From Lenzites betulinus (Eukaryota > Basidiomycota > Agaricomycetes > Polyporales > Polyporaceae), in the NCBI GenBank assembly GCA_022264855.1, contig JABYQU010000001.1:62001-126000 (forward strand): DNA of 64,000 nucleotides, written 5' to 3'. Position numbers and translations under genes: made by a program. Below are positions 47,937-59,160 of this stretch, one piece after another. The number at the start of each line of letters is the position of its first letter. The first letter of the stretch is position 1. The notes beneath the pieces are model-generated. The model had not been told where the DNA came from. It saw only the letters and a program-made list of their open reading frames with translations, and made no database searches.

Positions 47937-49028
47937 TTCGAACCCGAACCGAAACGAACACAACAAAGAACGTGGAAGTTTGCGAGGAATCCGGAAACCG
48001 TGGGTCTACCAACGGTCTGAGAGGGGAGGGGATGGGGGACGAAAGAGCGAGGCTGCAAGAAGCTTGCCCTGCGAACGCGACCGCGCGCGGTAATATACAG
48101 CGATCGGTCCTCGGTCCATTTCGAGGTGCGCACCGCCGTCCAATGACGATCGGGGGCAGGGGAGGGCACCGTTTGTTTGCCGACCCTTCTTTGGAGCGGG
48201 CGAGCACAGCGCGTCGTCGGGTCGCAATGGCGACCACAAATTTGGTTGGAGCATCGGGCGGAGGGCGCACGCCTCCGCATTCCGCAGCCGGCTTGCGGAG
48301 GAAGGGATGTTGCAGCGCGCGGGGTGGCGAGGCCGGGGATAAGAATATCTTCGACTCGAGGCGAGGAAGACCGCTGCGGCCGCATCGATATCGCGGCGGG
48401 CGTTGTGGAAGTACAAGGTACCCGGCCGTCGCAGTTAAAGGTCGAACCCTTCAAACCCTCGCGAGCAGTGTCGCTGACAATGCTTGTCCTTGATACCGTT
48501 GCACCGAAGGCATATCCAGTCGAGGGGACATGAGAACGAAGATCTAGCGTATATATACTGTGGTTATGCCATGGTCTGCTATGGGCGCCACAGACCAACA
48601 GACTTGACTCCAAATGCCTGACCTTGGAAGTCATCACGGGATATCGTGCATGCCGTATTTCCGCTTCCTTTGTAAGTCGGAAGACAAATCAGGTGGTGAG
48701 TGCGAGCGGGAGAGCGTAACTTGAACGCCTGGCATAGCATCCGAGTTAGCGGAAACACCGCGGCGCCTCCGAGACCGTCGGAGTCGCGGGTGAGATAGCC
48801 TTGGATCCACGCATGTATGTAGCGTTAGGCCCCCGTTTACTTCTCCAAAGAACGATTAGAGGCGCGTTGCGTTCGCATGCTCGCCGGAGCGAGGGCGGGG
48901 ATTTAGACTGCTGAAGCGGTACTTCCCGCCGTCGTACGTGCATCGACCGTATAAGAACCGACTCTTGCTTTCCTGGAGTGGCCACAGCCCAGATAGTTGT
49001 CAACACCCTCTGCTATTCGTAGTCCGCC
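47937..49028. other. Divergent intergenic region
   Basis: About 1.1 kb between the GH16 gene and the FAD monooxygenase. A CGTATAAGA element at 48949-48957 lies about 75 bases before the plus-strand ATG and is the likely TATA box for the monooxygenase. GC-rich open frames at 47972-48640 on both strands have no family resemblance and lie in the promoter. Confidence 0.5.
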
Positions 49029-50525
49029 ATGAGCAAGACCAAAGTCATTATCGCCGGAGCGGGCATCGCGGGGCCCGTCCTTGCGCTGTTCCTCCAAACG
49101 AAAGGCTACGACCCGATCATCTACGAACGAACCGAAAGTCCTACAGTCCATGGCTTGAGCCTCGCGTGAGTGTTCTCGTATCATTTATAACCTGAACAGA
49201 ATCGAAACGGCGCGTACCTCAGGCTTCAGACGAACGGCTTGCGGGTGCTCTCCCTGCTCCCAGGCCTGCTCGAAAAGGTCGAAGGCGGCAAGATTCAACA
49301 GCTCATCCAGTACTCCACCCTGCCCGAAGACATGGGTGAGCTCTCGCGGAGCGACGGACCTGCCCAGGTTCAGGCCAAGTACGGGTATGGGATGATGGGT
49401 GTCGGCAGGGTCAGGTTCCACCACACGCTGCTCCAGCACGCCCGCGAGAAAGGTATCCCAATCGTCTTTGGCCACCAGCTTGTATCCTTCGAAGAGATGG
49501 CGGACTCCGTCACTGTGACATTTGCGAACGGGAAGAAGAACACCGCGAGCTTCTTGGTCGGGTGCGACGGGCTGCACAGCAACACGCGCGAATGCTTGTT
49601 CGGGGTGCAGGAGCCCATCTTCACCGGGATTGTGCAGGTACGGGAGGAACCGGCTTGGAGGATGTTCGTTATCTCAATCGTGAATGTTCAGATTGGCGGT
49701 CTATCTGAGACCCCTCAGGAGCTGTTGACGCCACGGACCGCGATGAATATGTATGGAAACGGAGCACATATGATTTCTTACCCGATCAACTCGCACGAAA
49801 CCTCTTGGGCGTAAGCAGGAGTCTTGCATATGCCTTCTTCAACCAAGTTGCTCACCGAGTTTGGCCCATAGGGTTGCCACTCAGGAGGCAGAAGCTAAAG
49901 AGAGCTGGCGAGCGACGGACGAGGGTGCACAGGAAGAGTTCAGACGTAGCGTCTTCTCCAAGTGGCCCAACGGCGCCGGCCAATTGGTGGAGAAGGGTAC
50001 CAACATCGTAAAGGTGCGTATGGCGTACTGCTGCGTCCGACATTGACTGATAATGCTCTTGCACAGTACGGCTTATACGACCGTCCGGAGTTGCAATCGT
50101 GGCACAAGGGAAGGGTTGTGCTCTTGGGCGACGCCGCGCATCCTACGAGCCCGGTAAGCTCATGTCACCTCATGCACAATCGAAGGCTTACCACAGTTTT
50201 GTAGCACCTCGGACAAGGGGCCAACCAAGCATTCGAGGATATTTACCACCTCGTCCGCCTTCTCGTCAAGCACAACCCCAACGCGGCGCAGCCGTCGACG
50301 GAGCTCCTCGGGCAGATCTTCCGCGAGTACGAGAGCCTGCGGATCGAGCGTACTGCATCACTCGTAAAGCAGGCACGCCACCAGGGAGAGGTCCGGGTAG
50401 TGAATGGCGTCGAAGAGTGCAAGAAGCGCAACGACTTCCTGCGCACCCAAGACGACATGTTCTCCGAGGGGAGGTACCACCAGATCAAGGCGTATCCGTT
50501 TGAGATGGGTCACAGTGAGATCTGA
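49029..50525 (+). CDS. FAD-dependent monooxygenase (salicylate hydroxylase-like), 406 aa
   Basis: Six exons: 49029-49165, 49223-49637, 49692-49810, 49872-50013, 50067-50153 and 50205-50525; introns of 51-61 bases, all in phase. The N-terminus has the Rossmann dinucleotide motif VIIAGAGIAGPVLALFLQTKGYDPIIYER (G10, G12, G15). The mid-chain FLVGCDGLHSNTRE is the second FAD contact (the DG motif), and GRVVLLGDAAHPTSP is the GD motif for the ribityl chain. It is followed by HLGQGANQAFEDIYHLVRLL, as in aromatic hydroxylases. The expected reaction is NAD(P)H-dependent hydroxylation of a small aromatic or polyketide-like molecule. No secondary-metabolite cluster surrounds it, so the substrate is open. 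There is no signal peptide or membrane segment. Confidence 0.92.
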
Positions 50526-50833
50526 ATATTGAATGTCGATGGCATGAAACTTGTAGTATAGACGTAGAATTCAAGGTACAGCTGCGCATGAACGTCCAAG
50601 TGTATCGAGCTCTTCGCTACCACAACCTAAGTCGTTCATGGTCGTAGAGAAGCAGTAGTACGACCCGCGTAGGCGCCTGTATTCGCGGTGAGGTCGCACT
50701 GTTACGGCGCTAATTCCGTGCTCCCTGCTGAGCCTGCTCGACCACGGTTGCTTCGAAGCTTCAGCCCCCTTCAAACTCGAGAAGTGCTAGTAAACAAAAT
50801 CCAGGAGCTAGGCAATAGTTGAAGACGACGGGG
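50526..50833. other. Short tandem-gene spacer
   Basis: Intergenic, 308 bases. I see no gene; it should hold the monooxygenase 3' end and the promoter of the next small gene. Confidence 0.5.
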
Positions 50834-51303
50834 ATGTTAGGCATCCTCTGGGGAGCCAGGCCTCCAATGAGGGCTCTAGCCCTGCGCAGACCCCAACTCC
50901 CCGGAACCGTTCGGTGTTATTCAAGTGGGCGATCGTCCTATATCTTGCCATACGCAGTCGGAGCGACAGTAGGAATATGCGGAATCAGCGCTGCAGGTAC
51001 GTATTTTTCTGACTATCGACGTGAATGCCGGATAAATCGTCTATAATTCATGCTTCAGGGTATACCTGGTATCACCTTTCTGGCACAAAACGCACGGTAG
51101 AAACTGTTCAAGGCCTTCACCAGCGCTATGAGAAGGCTAGAGCCACAGTAGAAAAAACGAGAGATGCCCTACGCACGCGAGCAGCGCGATGGAACGCCGC
51201 TGCTAAGGAGAAAACAGCGAGTCTCACGGACCGACTGAAGCAACGCTACCGCTCCGCAAGAGAGACACCCTCAAAAAATAAACCGGTTTTTAGTGTATTT
51301 TGA
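50834..51303 (+). CDS. Small mitochondrial-type single-span membrane protein A, 135 aa
   Basis: Two exons: 50834-50996 and 51059-51303, with an intron of 62 bases. Residues 1-30 are arginine-rich without acid residues (GARPPMRALALRRPQLPGTVRCYSS), like a mitochondrial presequence ending in a typical CYSS. A glycine and alanine-rich hydrophobic span follows (YILPYAVGATVGICGISAAG), then GYTWYHLSGTKRTVETV and a coiled coil of basic heptads with AAAKEKTASLTDRLKQRYRSA. The intron splits the glycine codon right after the span. Protein C at 53213-53797 has the same plan, the same intron position and clear identity (G-Y-x-W-Y-H-x-SGTKR and AAAKEKTAS). Function unknown; possibly an inner-membrane organiser. 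Confidence 0.72.
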
Positions 51304-51927
51304 AACTCTTTACCTGAAGCCCTAAGTTACTTGCGCATTTAGAAATCTGAGGAGGTCGCAAGTAAAGACACGAAGGAGGGCGGTGCGGGTTCTTGAAAAC
51401 TCAGATGCTTTCATTGGGCTATACCGCGCTGAGTGTATATATGGCGAGCCGCACCAAGCACGATATACGGTCCGGGTCGTGTCTTAGCGCATTTTATGTT
51501 AGCAACAGCAAGCATATAGCTGGTTGATCAACGCAGATATGTCGCTCATTCGAGTTGTTGTTTGTTTCGTATATGTTTGGTTCTCAGCTGCTACAAAATG
51601 TGACGCTCTGGTTTTTATTGATTCATTAGAAGAGACGACCTGGACTTTCCCAGCTCTGTATCCGCACGTACGTCGCTAGGAACACAGCGTGCGCCGTACG
51701 GGGCGGGGAACTAGGCGACGCGTCGCGATGACGCGTCCACGTGACCGCGCTAGGGCAATGACATCATGGGTCGGGTGTGATGAGGAGCAGGCATGTCGTC
51801 ATTGGGCCCGAGCGAGCAATGAAAAGGGCAGGCCGCACGCGCATCTCGCTCACTCTTACGCCCGCTCACACGCCCCATCTCATCTTACGCCCCCTTCCCA
51901 AACGCAATCTCCTCATCCACGCCCGCC
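51304..51927. other. Intergenic region
   Basis: AT-richer first half, then GC-rich just before the next start. No gene seen. Confidence 0.45.
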
Positions 51928-52726
51928 ATGTCCTCTGCCATCCTCCGCACCCAGCCTATCCGCGCCTCGGTCCGCGCAGCCCCTGCTGCCGCTCGGGCAG
52001 TACGTTTGGTACGCATATAGTCGCAAGACATCGTCGAACACGAACTGACGACGGCCTTCAGAGCGCACGCACATACGCGACCAGCCCCGACCCCACGCAC
52101 CCCACAGATGCCCCCAAGCCTAATGACATCCCCAAGCCCTCGGGCGGCGGCGGCGGCGGAACCACCCTTCTCCTCGTCGCTGGCGGTGTCGCCGCAATCG
52201 GCGGAGGTTACTACTACTATAGCCTGAGCGAGGACCCCCACGCGCAACGCCTTGCGGACCAAGAACGCCTGAAGAAGAAGGCCGAGGAGCTTCGCGACGC
52301 CGGCAAGGCGACCGCACATGATGCCGTCCGCGAGGGCGAGAAGAAGTACGACGAGACCAAGGTACGTTCCCTGTATGCCGACTCTGAGGGGACAGCGTCT
52401 GACATACGTGCATATAGGCATCTGGAAAAGACAAGCTCGAGTCCGCTCGCGCACAGGCCTCCGCGACAGTAGATGACGCGAAAAACACCGCCGTCCGCCA
52501 ATATGGCAACGCGAAAGCAGCCGTGTCAGATGCCGCGCACAAGGTCGAGCACACGTACGAGGACGCCGTGCAGAAGTCCAAGGCGGAGGCCCAGTCCTGG
52601 AATGGATGGTTCTGGAGCTGGTTCGGCTACGGCAAAGCCAAGGCCGATGAGACGAAACGCGAGGGCGCGCAGAAGGTCGTTGACGGGGCACAGAAGGTCG
52701 AGAAGGAGGCGGGCAAGCACACATGA
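51928..52726 (+). CDS. LEA-like single-span protein B, 226 aa (calcofluor white hypersensitive family-like)
   Basis: Three exons: 51928-51999, 52062-52361 and 52418-52726; introns of 62 and 56 bases. Residues 1-28 form an arginine-rich presequence (RTQPIRASVRAAPAAARA, then ARTYATS). A six-glycine run is followed by one membrane span, TTLLLVAGGVAAIGGGYYYYS. The remaining 150 residues are charged amphipathic helix with 11-residue-like repeats (KKKAEELRDAGKATAHDAVR, SARAQASATVDDAKNTAVRQ) and the tryptophan motif SWNGWFWSWFGYGKAKADE. This plan recalls the small fungal proteins named 'calcofluor white hypersensitive protein', which end in a WLSGWFG-like motif. That link is from memory and not certain. 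It lies between the homologous genes A and C and shares their presequence-span-coil architecture. Confidence 0.72.
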
Positions 52727-53212
52727 TCAGGTGTCTCGACTGCACTCGTTCGGCCCCTTGTTTAACGGATTCTTAGGCAGAACCGCTTGTAAAACGTATG
52801 TAACAGTAACATAATGTCAGGTACCTCGCCTTCGAAAGCGGATCGCGTGTGTCGGACTGCATGTTCATCCCATATGCTATCCGATGTCGTCATCGCTGCT
52901 CGTAGGGCGCTTGTCTTAGGCGCGTCGCCTCGAAACGACGACAACTCGATCGTATCTCTCCATCTTAGCTTGTCTCGTATGATACTGTATCTTCTGACCT
53001 CGTCGCGGATGATAGGTCACTCAACGTCGTCAGCGTCTTGAACGCTATTCTCGCCTCCATCAAATAGGTTCCGACAAACGAATGCATTGAGTGGGGTGGA
53101 TAGCAGTGACAATATAGCAAACTGAGCAAGATAACAGAGCGCGAAAAACGTTCGAGAGCACAAGCATAACAGACCGCCAAGGGACGTGCAGGAGGTGCCT
53201 CGCAACCAGCCT
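52727..53212. other. Convergent intergenic region
   Basis: The 3' flanks of genes B (plus) and C (minus). Nothing else supported. Confidence 0.5.
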
Positions 53213-53797
53213 TCAAGAGGCCGCGCCGCCTTCCTTCGTGTTCTCGCTCACAACCTCCTCGGACACCTTTAAATCCAATCCCGACACTGAATCAGCACGC
53301 AGTCTCCGCCAGGATCACAAACCAAAGCACATAACGTACCTCTCCCTCCTTTGCCGCCTTCGACGCCTGGTAGCGCGCCCTCAAGCGACCCGAGATGCTC
53401 GCCGTCTTCTCCTTCGCAGCGGCGCTCATAGCAGCTGCCTGCTCCCGCGCCACCTCGCGTTTTTTGGCCGCGACGGCCCTCATCTCTTGGACGCGCTGCT
53501 TCACCTCGAGGGCCGTGTCGACCACGCGCTTCGTCCCCGAGAAGTGGTACCAGCCGTATCCTGGAGCGCCACCGTGGAGATGTCAGTTATGCTGACGCGC
53601 TACGAGGCTTGTATCGCGGGAGGCGTACCCGCTGCGCCAATCACGCCTACTCCCGCCACTGCGCCGACTATGTAGGGCATCATGGTGCTCGACTGTCTCT
53701 CGGGCGTCTGGGAAGGCGGTATGGTCGAGTAACGAGAAGCGCGCAATTGTACACAGGAAGAACGACGCAGGACAGCGATACGTGCGAGCGAGAGCAT
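53213..53797 (-). CDS. Small mitochondrial-type single-span membrane protein C, 147 aa
   Basis: Three exons: 53797-53629, 53560-53340 and 53266-53213; introns of 68 and 73 bases. The presequence is LARIAVLRRSSCVQLRASRYS, the span is MPYIVGAVAGVGVIGAAG, then GYGWYHFSGTKRVVDTA and a coiled coil with MSAAAKEKTASISGRLRARYQA. The first intron interrupts the same glycine codon as in gene A, which supports common ancestry. The extra third exon encodes an acidic tail (VSEEVVSENTKEGGAAS). Genes A and C are in opposite orientation and about 2 kb apart. Function unknown. Confidence 0.75.
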
Positions 53798-54491
53798 CCC
53801 CGGGGTACTATGAGACGGTACAAGGTGGCAGACCGCTGGCCAAGTTCACGGCGCTGTCCAGCTCATACTTATACCGCTTGCTATCGCAGCCGCGCCGTTG
53901 CCACGATGGACGGTCTCATTCCAGTTGAATCGCCATTGGAGGCCCTGAGGGGATGTCGACGCGCAACTCCGAACGAGGCTGCCGATGCCGGAGGCGTACG
54001 CGGCCAGCGGGAAGAGTTCGGGCGTGCTACGAGCGCCTATTCTACGCCCCGCGCACAAGGCGCCCGCACACCGGTACCCATATTTGCAGATCTTCGCTGT
54101 ACGCACCTCAGCAAGTTTCTAGGTACAGTGTAGGCCGACAAGACGTAATGGCTGTCAAGTACTCAATGGGGTTGATATCTTCTAGCCAGCACGGGTCGCG
54201 CACGTCTGAGTCTAAGGTCTAAGGCCCAAGCCTTACCCATCTTTCCTCTCAACAACTGCCGAGGGTCTCGTACACAGATGGCGTCGTGTACTTGAATCAT
54301 ACACAAATTAATGTTAGATGTTGCATAAACATTGACAAGAAACGCTCCGCGTGCTTCGCGAGGGATCCGCCAGGCCTGGCGACCCGTTCTGCAACCTTAC
54401 TTCAGACATCTCACTACACATGTCTAATCTGAGCCTCGCACCAACATGCATCAAGAATATGATAATCCGGAGTCGCACGTCTGCAGACAGA
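53798..54491. other. Intergenic region
   Basis: Promoter of gene C at the left and 3' flank of the protease at the right. A plus-strand frame at 53609-54133 overlaps gene C antisense and shows no family features. Confidence 0.45.
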
Positions 54492-56297
54492 TCACAACAG
54501 GAGAGCTCCGGAAAGCAAAGCGACGACAGCAAGCCACCCAGCCTCGTCCCTCCCAGCCCCGTTGCCCGAGTTGCCCGTGCTCGACGGGCTCGCGCTCTGC
54601 GACGTCGACGTCGACTGCGCGCTCCCCGAAGTCGGTGCGCCTGTCTGCCCGGGCGCACCCGCGCTCGGCGAGGACGCGGACGGGCCGCCCGCGGACGCTT
54701 GCTGGCCCTCCTTGTTGGCGATCGACGAAGGGTCAACGGTGGGCGGGAGCTGCGCGAGCGTCGCGGCGCGCTGCGTCTGGAACTCCTGCAGAGCCTGGTT
54801 GAAGTCCGTCGTCGTGGGGATCATCTGCACGAACGGCGGCGTGCTCGCGTCGCCGTAGTTGAACCTGCGGCGAAGGCGTGAGGAAGATGCGCAGGGCGGT
54901 GAGCAAGGGCGGCCGACTGTGACTCACGAGGCGTATGCGTTCCGCAGGAAAGCGTCCCCGAGGATGAGGTCGAATCCGACGAATTCGGCCGGGTCGAGCG
55001 TCAGGTACTGGAACCGGTTGATGCATACGGTCACGTTTGTGGTCGGATCGGCGGTGTTGAAGGGCCCCGCGGCGGCAGCGGTGAGGTCCAGAGGGTGAAC
55101 GAGGAACTCGGTGCCTCTGTGACCACCGAAGCGGGTCAATACAAGAAAACGCAGGCGAGTGAGGAGATCCTACGCACGCGAAGACGAAAGACAGCTGCGT
55201 GGTCTCATTGCACGGGACGATCCACACGCTTTGGTTCGTGTCGAACACCGCGCCTGGGATACTCGAGTAGATCGCGTCGACCGCGGGGGCCGGCAGCGGC
55301 GGGAACGAGAACCCGGTGTCGAGGACAGCGGCGACCTTGCCCGCGGGAACGCCCTGGATGCGCGACGCGTTGAACTGGAACGCCTGGCCGTTCACCTTCA
55401 TCGCGTCCAGCACCACGCTCCAGTGGTCCCCGCTGACACTCGTAAGCTGTGGCGCGCCGGTGACGTTCTGGAAGTTCTCGTCGTGCTCGCCGATGAGGAA
55501 TGTGCCCTGCGCGACGTCGCCGAGCTCGTCCGCCCGAGTCAATGACACGTCAAAGCTGTCCGGAAGGTTGGGTTGTTGGTTGAAGAGATTGGGCATGGGG
55601 GTGGAGCCAATCTCAAGGGCCGTGTCGTTGCCGACTGATTGGGCAAGCGTGTTCATGACGGCAGAAGGGGCATTGAAGCTGATGCCCAAAATTCCGTCCC
55701 CGGAGCTGCCCAGATCCTTTGTCTCTGTGGCATCGAAGAAGGCTATTATGTAGGTGAGTAGTGATCGTAGGCGTCCGATGCGGGGACTTCGTACCTTGCC
55801 CCGGGATATCGAAATCCCCTATCCTCAAGTCAGCGAAGTTGATGTTGCCTGTGGCTTCCCCGACGCCGAAAGCTTCGGTAGTCTGGAAATCTGTGGTCTT
55901 CGTGAAGGCAAAGGAAATGCCTGGCGTCAGGATGACAAGATCAGAGGACCCGGTATCGAGGTTCACAGTCAGGTCTACCATCCCCAGGATTAGTGCAAGT
56001 ACTGCGGGTGCGAGCGCGACACTATACATACTGACTCCTCCCAGGGTGATGTCGGTAGAGTACTGTGATATGGTGTGAGAAAATATGTTGGGCTCGGACT
56101 GTCAAGCAGACACATACCACGTTGTTATTTGAAGTAAAGACTCCCACATTACCCGCAGTTAGAGGGCCGTCGATGAATGCAACGCCGCCCCCACTAACCC
56201 GGACTGAAAAAGAAGAGGGCTTGGAAGATACACCTGTAGAAAAGAAGATGAAAGGCAACATGCTGCCCACCAGGGGCACGAAAGAAAGCGAAAACAT
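54492..56297 (-). CDS. GPI-anchored aspartic protease, peptidase family A1, copy 1, 505 aa
   Basis: Six exons: 56297-56118, 56062-56032, 55974-55795, 55742-55178, 55116-54928 and 54864-54492; introns of 52-63 bases. The signal peptide is at residues 1-25. The pepsin fold is clear: first catalytic aspartate D77 in LDTGSSDLVI, second D272 in VLDTGFSFPPLP (the usual serine or threonine after DTG is replaced by F-S). GDGILGISFNAPSAV, FLIGEHDENFQ and the C-terminal GFDLILGDAFLRNAYASFNYGD are also family marks. A serine, alanine, glycine and proline-rich stalk of about 70 residues leads to a hydrophobic tail (AGWLAVVALLSGALLL), so it should be a surface-attached yapsin-like protease. The leader just before the ATG is CTTTT-repeat pyrimidine tract ending in an AG, so a 5' UTR intron may exist. 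An upstream ATG at 56393 is possible. Confidence 0.9.
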
Positions 56298-56305
56298 CTT
56301 TAAAC

Positions 56306-56329
56306 AAGAAAAGAAAAGAAAAGAAAAGG
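56306..56329. repeat. AAAAG microsatellite
   Basis: About five AAAAG units. On the coding strand of protease copy 1 this is a pyrimidine tract directly before the start codon. Confidence 0.85.
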
Positions 56330-57328
56330 AGGGAAGGCTGGAAGAAATCGCACTGAAAAGACGTTGAAGAGGAAGAGAACAAAATGTATACATACCCCTG
56401 CACTACACCGAGCTGCGCCGGATTGTGAGGGGAACCGGAGGCGTACATGTCAATCAATCACTGCAAGGACGCTGATTCGCGCTCAGTAGTCGCAACCCCC
56501 ACTGTGCGATCACCTACTGCGAACCAACTTTTGACGTGTAAAGGTGAGTTATTGCATCCACTCTCCGGGTTGGCACACAGCCGGTGAATTTGATGATTCT
56601 TGATTTCGTGGCACCAGTGTTGTACAGTACAGTGCTGCGTGCATGCCGCTATATTCGCACGCTACTTGACAGACGTGGGGGCCTATCATCACGATCAGCA
56701 CGGCAAGTGGTGGGTGGGATCTTGGGAGAGAAGACTTCTCGCATCTGTTGTATTCACGAACTCTCTGGCTGCGAACGCGAAAACGTCAACTTGAACGCTT
56801 TCAAGTTACCAGCGAGCCGTAGTCTTCGTGCTTCACTGTGCGCGGTGGCCGCAGCATTATAGACAGCAGGATGTGTGCGCGGTCACATCGCACGCGTTGA
56901 CGTCGGGCAGAGCCTGCGGTGGAAGCTTTCAGTGGCGATACCGTCACAGGGCGTTGCGAAGGATAGGCGAAGCCGCGGCTGTGTACACGATCTTCGACGT
57001 GCCATGCGTCTACACGCAGTACGTCAAGGCGATGCTGACGGTGCCGCGACTAAGACGGACCTGCGCACGGTTGGTTCCCCAGGTTCTCGCTGTGATGAGG
57101 CCGTGCGCCTTGAAAGGTTAGAAAAATCAACGTGCCGATGATATTGGCCGAAGACTTCACCTGTATGCTCGGCCTCTGAGGTCAATACGGTGACGCATGA
57201 CATACACTGTTGGATTGCTCACTGACAACGAAAGATAAAGAAGCGGAGCAGAAGGTGATCTGGCACTAACTTGAAGTTCGAGAAGATTGAGATTAAGTTA
57301 GAATCGATAAACTTAGAGGCACATCTGA
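56330..57328. other. Spacer between the tandem proteases
   Basis: About 1 kb with the promoter of copy 1 (a TATACA element near 56386 on the minus strand) and the 3' flank of copy 2. Open frames at 56584-57141 on the plus strand have no protein-family features. Confidence 0.45.
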
Positions 57329-58994
57329 CTACAGCAGAAGGAAGGCCGACAAGGCAACAGCAACACATACGATTCCCGAACATGCTGAACTAGTCGTTGT
57401 AGCACTATTGACCGTACCATGCGCCGCGTTGGAAGGGTCCACAAGTGGCGGGAGCTTCGATAGCGTCGCAGCGCGCTGCGTCTTGAATTCTTGCATAGCT
57501 TCGGCGCCGTTGGTCGTCGTCGAAATCATCTGCACAAAGGGTCCACTATTGCCAGGTTGTGTGCTCTGGTAATTAAATCTAACCCGAGAATATTAGCAAT
57601 TGCACGTTTGAAGCAGCAGTGAAGAACGCCGCCACTTACGATGCATATACGTTTCGAAGGAACGCGTCTCCCAGGATGAGGTCGAATCCGGTGAAGTCGT
57701 TGGAATCGAGTGTGAGGTATTGATATGTATTGATGCACACAGTTCGTTGTACACCGCTGATGGTTCCCACTACGGGGTAAGTCAAGTCGAGTGGATGGAC
57801 GAAGAACTCTTGGCCTCTGGAAATGTCAATGTGAGTTGAAGATATGCTAATGGTAGTCAATCCGACACCTACGCGAACACGAAGGACAGGTTAGTACTTG
57901 CGTCGCAGGGGACGAACCATTGCTGCTGGGACTGAACATATACAGCGCCTGGTATGCTAGAGTAGATAGCATCGACGGCGGCAGGAGGTAATGGGGGCAG
58001 GGAGAAGCCTGTGTCGAGTGCCGCGGCGACCTTCCCTGCTGGCACCCCTTCGACCCTCGAGATGTCGAACGTGAACTCCTTCCCGTTGACCTTCATCCCG
58101 TCCATAACTAGGGACCAGTGGTCTATAGTGACGACTTGGAGCTGCGGCGCACTTGCCACACTCTGGAAGTCCGGGTCGTGGGTGCCGATGATGAACACGC
58201 CGGGAGCAGAGGTATCGAGCTCACTCGCGCGAGCGAGCTGAACGTCGAAATTCTGAGATAGGTTGGTATCTTGCGCGAACAGTGCTGGCATCGGGGTGTT
58301 GGCGAGGGTGTCGGCAGCTTGTGAGCCCCAGGCCTCTGCGATCGCGGCGCGGATAGGCGAGTCGACGTTGAAGCTCATGCCCAAGATTCCCTGCGCATCG
58401 CCTAGGCCGTCCAAGCTATTAGCGTTGAGAAACGCTGCACTCCCGTTGCAGTATCAGTGGGAATGAAGCAGCGTGTAGCAGATATAGCAGAATACCTTGT
58501 GATTGTATGGTGAAGTCCCCAAGCTGTAACTCTGCGAAGTCCACATTGCCGAGTGCGGACCCGCTTCCGAACTCTTCGCTAGCTTCTATGTCGGTCGTAT
58601 TGGTTATGTGAGGCGGAAGACCACCGGTGTTGACAAGGAGGTCGAAGGAACCGGTGTCCAAGATAACAGTCAGATCTGAGAAGCAGAGCACATCAGTATA
58701 CTACTATTACTACGTGTAGAAGCTGCATACTAAGCCCTCCAAGGGTAATGTTGGTAAAGTACTGTGATATACAGAGTCAGCGACACTGTCGATGCGGGAC
58801 CATATGTGATGACTCACTCCAAGATTGTCAGAAGTGGCCACACCCACATTGCCCGCGATCGGGCCATCTATGAATTTAACACCGTGTCCACGGACGTCAA
58901 CAGCTAAGGAAGAAGGCTTTCCAGTGACACTACCAAGAAAAAGAAAGCAGGCAAAGGTAGCGCCCGCCAGGGACCCAAAGGGAAACAAACACAT
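57329..58994 (-). CDS. GPI-anchored aspartic protease, peptidase family A1, copy 2, 458 aa
   Basis: Six exons: 58994-58818, 58761-58731, 58675-58496, 58434-57873, 57816-57640 and 57578-57329. Exons 2 and 3 are 31 and 180 bases, exactly as in copy 1, and every intron has the same phase, so the two genes are tandem paralogues. First catalytic motif LDTGSFDLL (D76; the second serine is replaced by phenylalanine), second AALDTGFSLPPLP (about D270). Also GILGMSFNVDSPI, FIIGTHDPDFQ and GFDLILGDAFLRNVYAS. The stalk after FVQMISTTTNG is about 45 residues shorter than in copy 1, and the hydrophobic tail is CSGIVCVAVALSAFLLL. It should be a surface or wall protease. A TATA box lies 60-70 bases before the ATG. 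Confidence 0.9.
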
Positions 58995-59040
58995 CTCAGT
59001 AGTTTGGGGGGCAGAAGAAGGTATACGTAACAATACCCGG

Positions 59041-59160
59041 ACATCGTACATGCCTTATAGAGTGCGCTGCCATGTCCCAGGAAGCACATCACCTGCGCGA
59101 CTTGGCGATGCAGGATGCCACGCGGGTGACGGTCGGTGGTGGAAGCTACTGCGGGCAATT
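59041..59160. repeat. Promoter-proximal duplicated segment, copy at protease 2
   Basis: About 110 bases shared with 60251-60360: ATGTCCCAGGA.GCACA, CGATGCAGGATGCCACG and AAGCTACT.GGG recur in order with substitutions and short gaps. This copy covers the TATA region of protease copy 2. Confidence 0.7.
59053..59061 (-). promoter_or_regulatory. TATA box of protease copy 2
   Basis: Reads TCTATAAGG on the minus strand, 59-67 bases before the ATG at 58994. The same segment in the related sequence near 60257 has lost the TATA core. Confidence 0.55.

Noticed and set aside
47972..48640. Open frames on both strands between GH16 and the monooxygenase
   Set aside because: They overlap in opposite directions, are GC-driven, and lie where two divergent promoters are expected.
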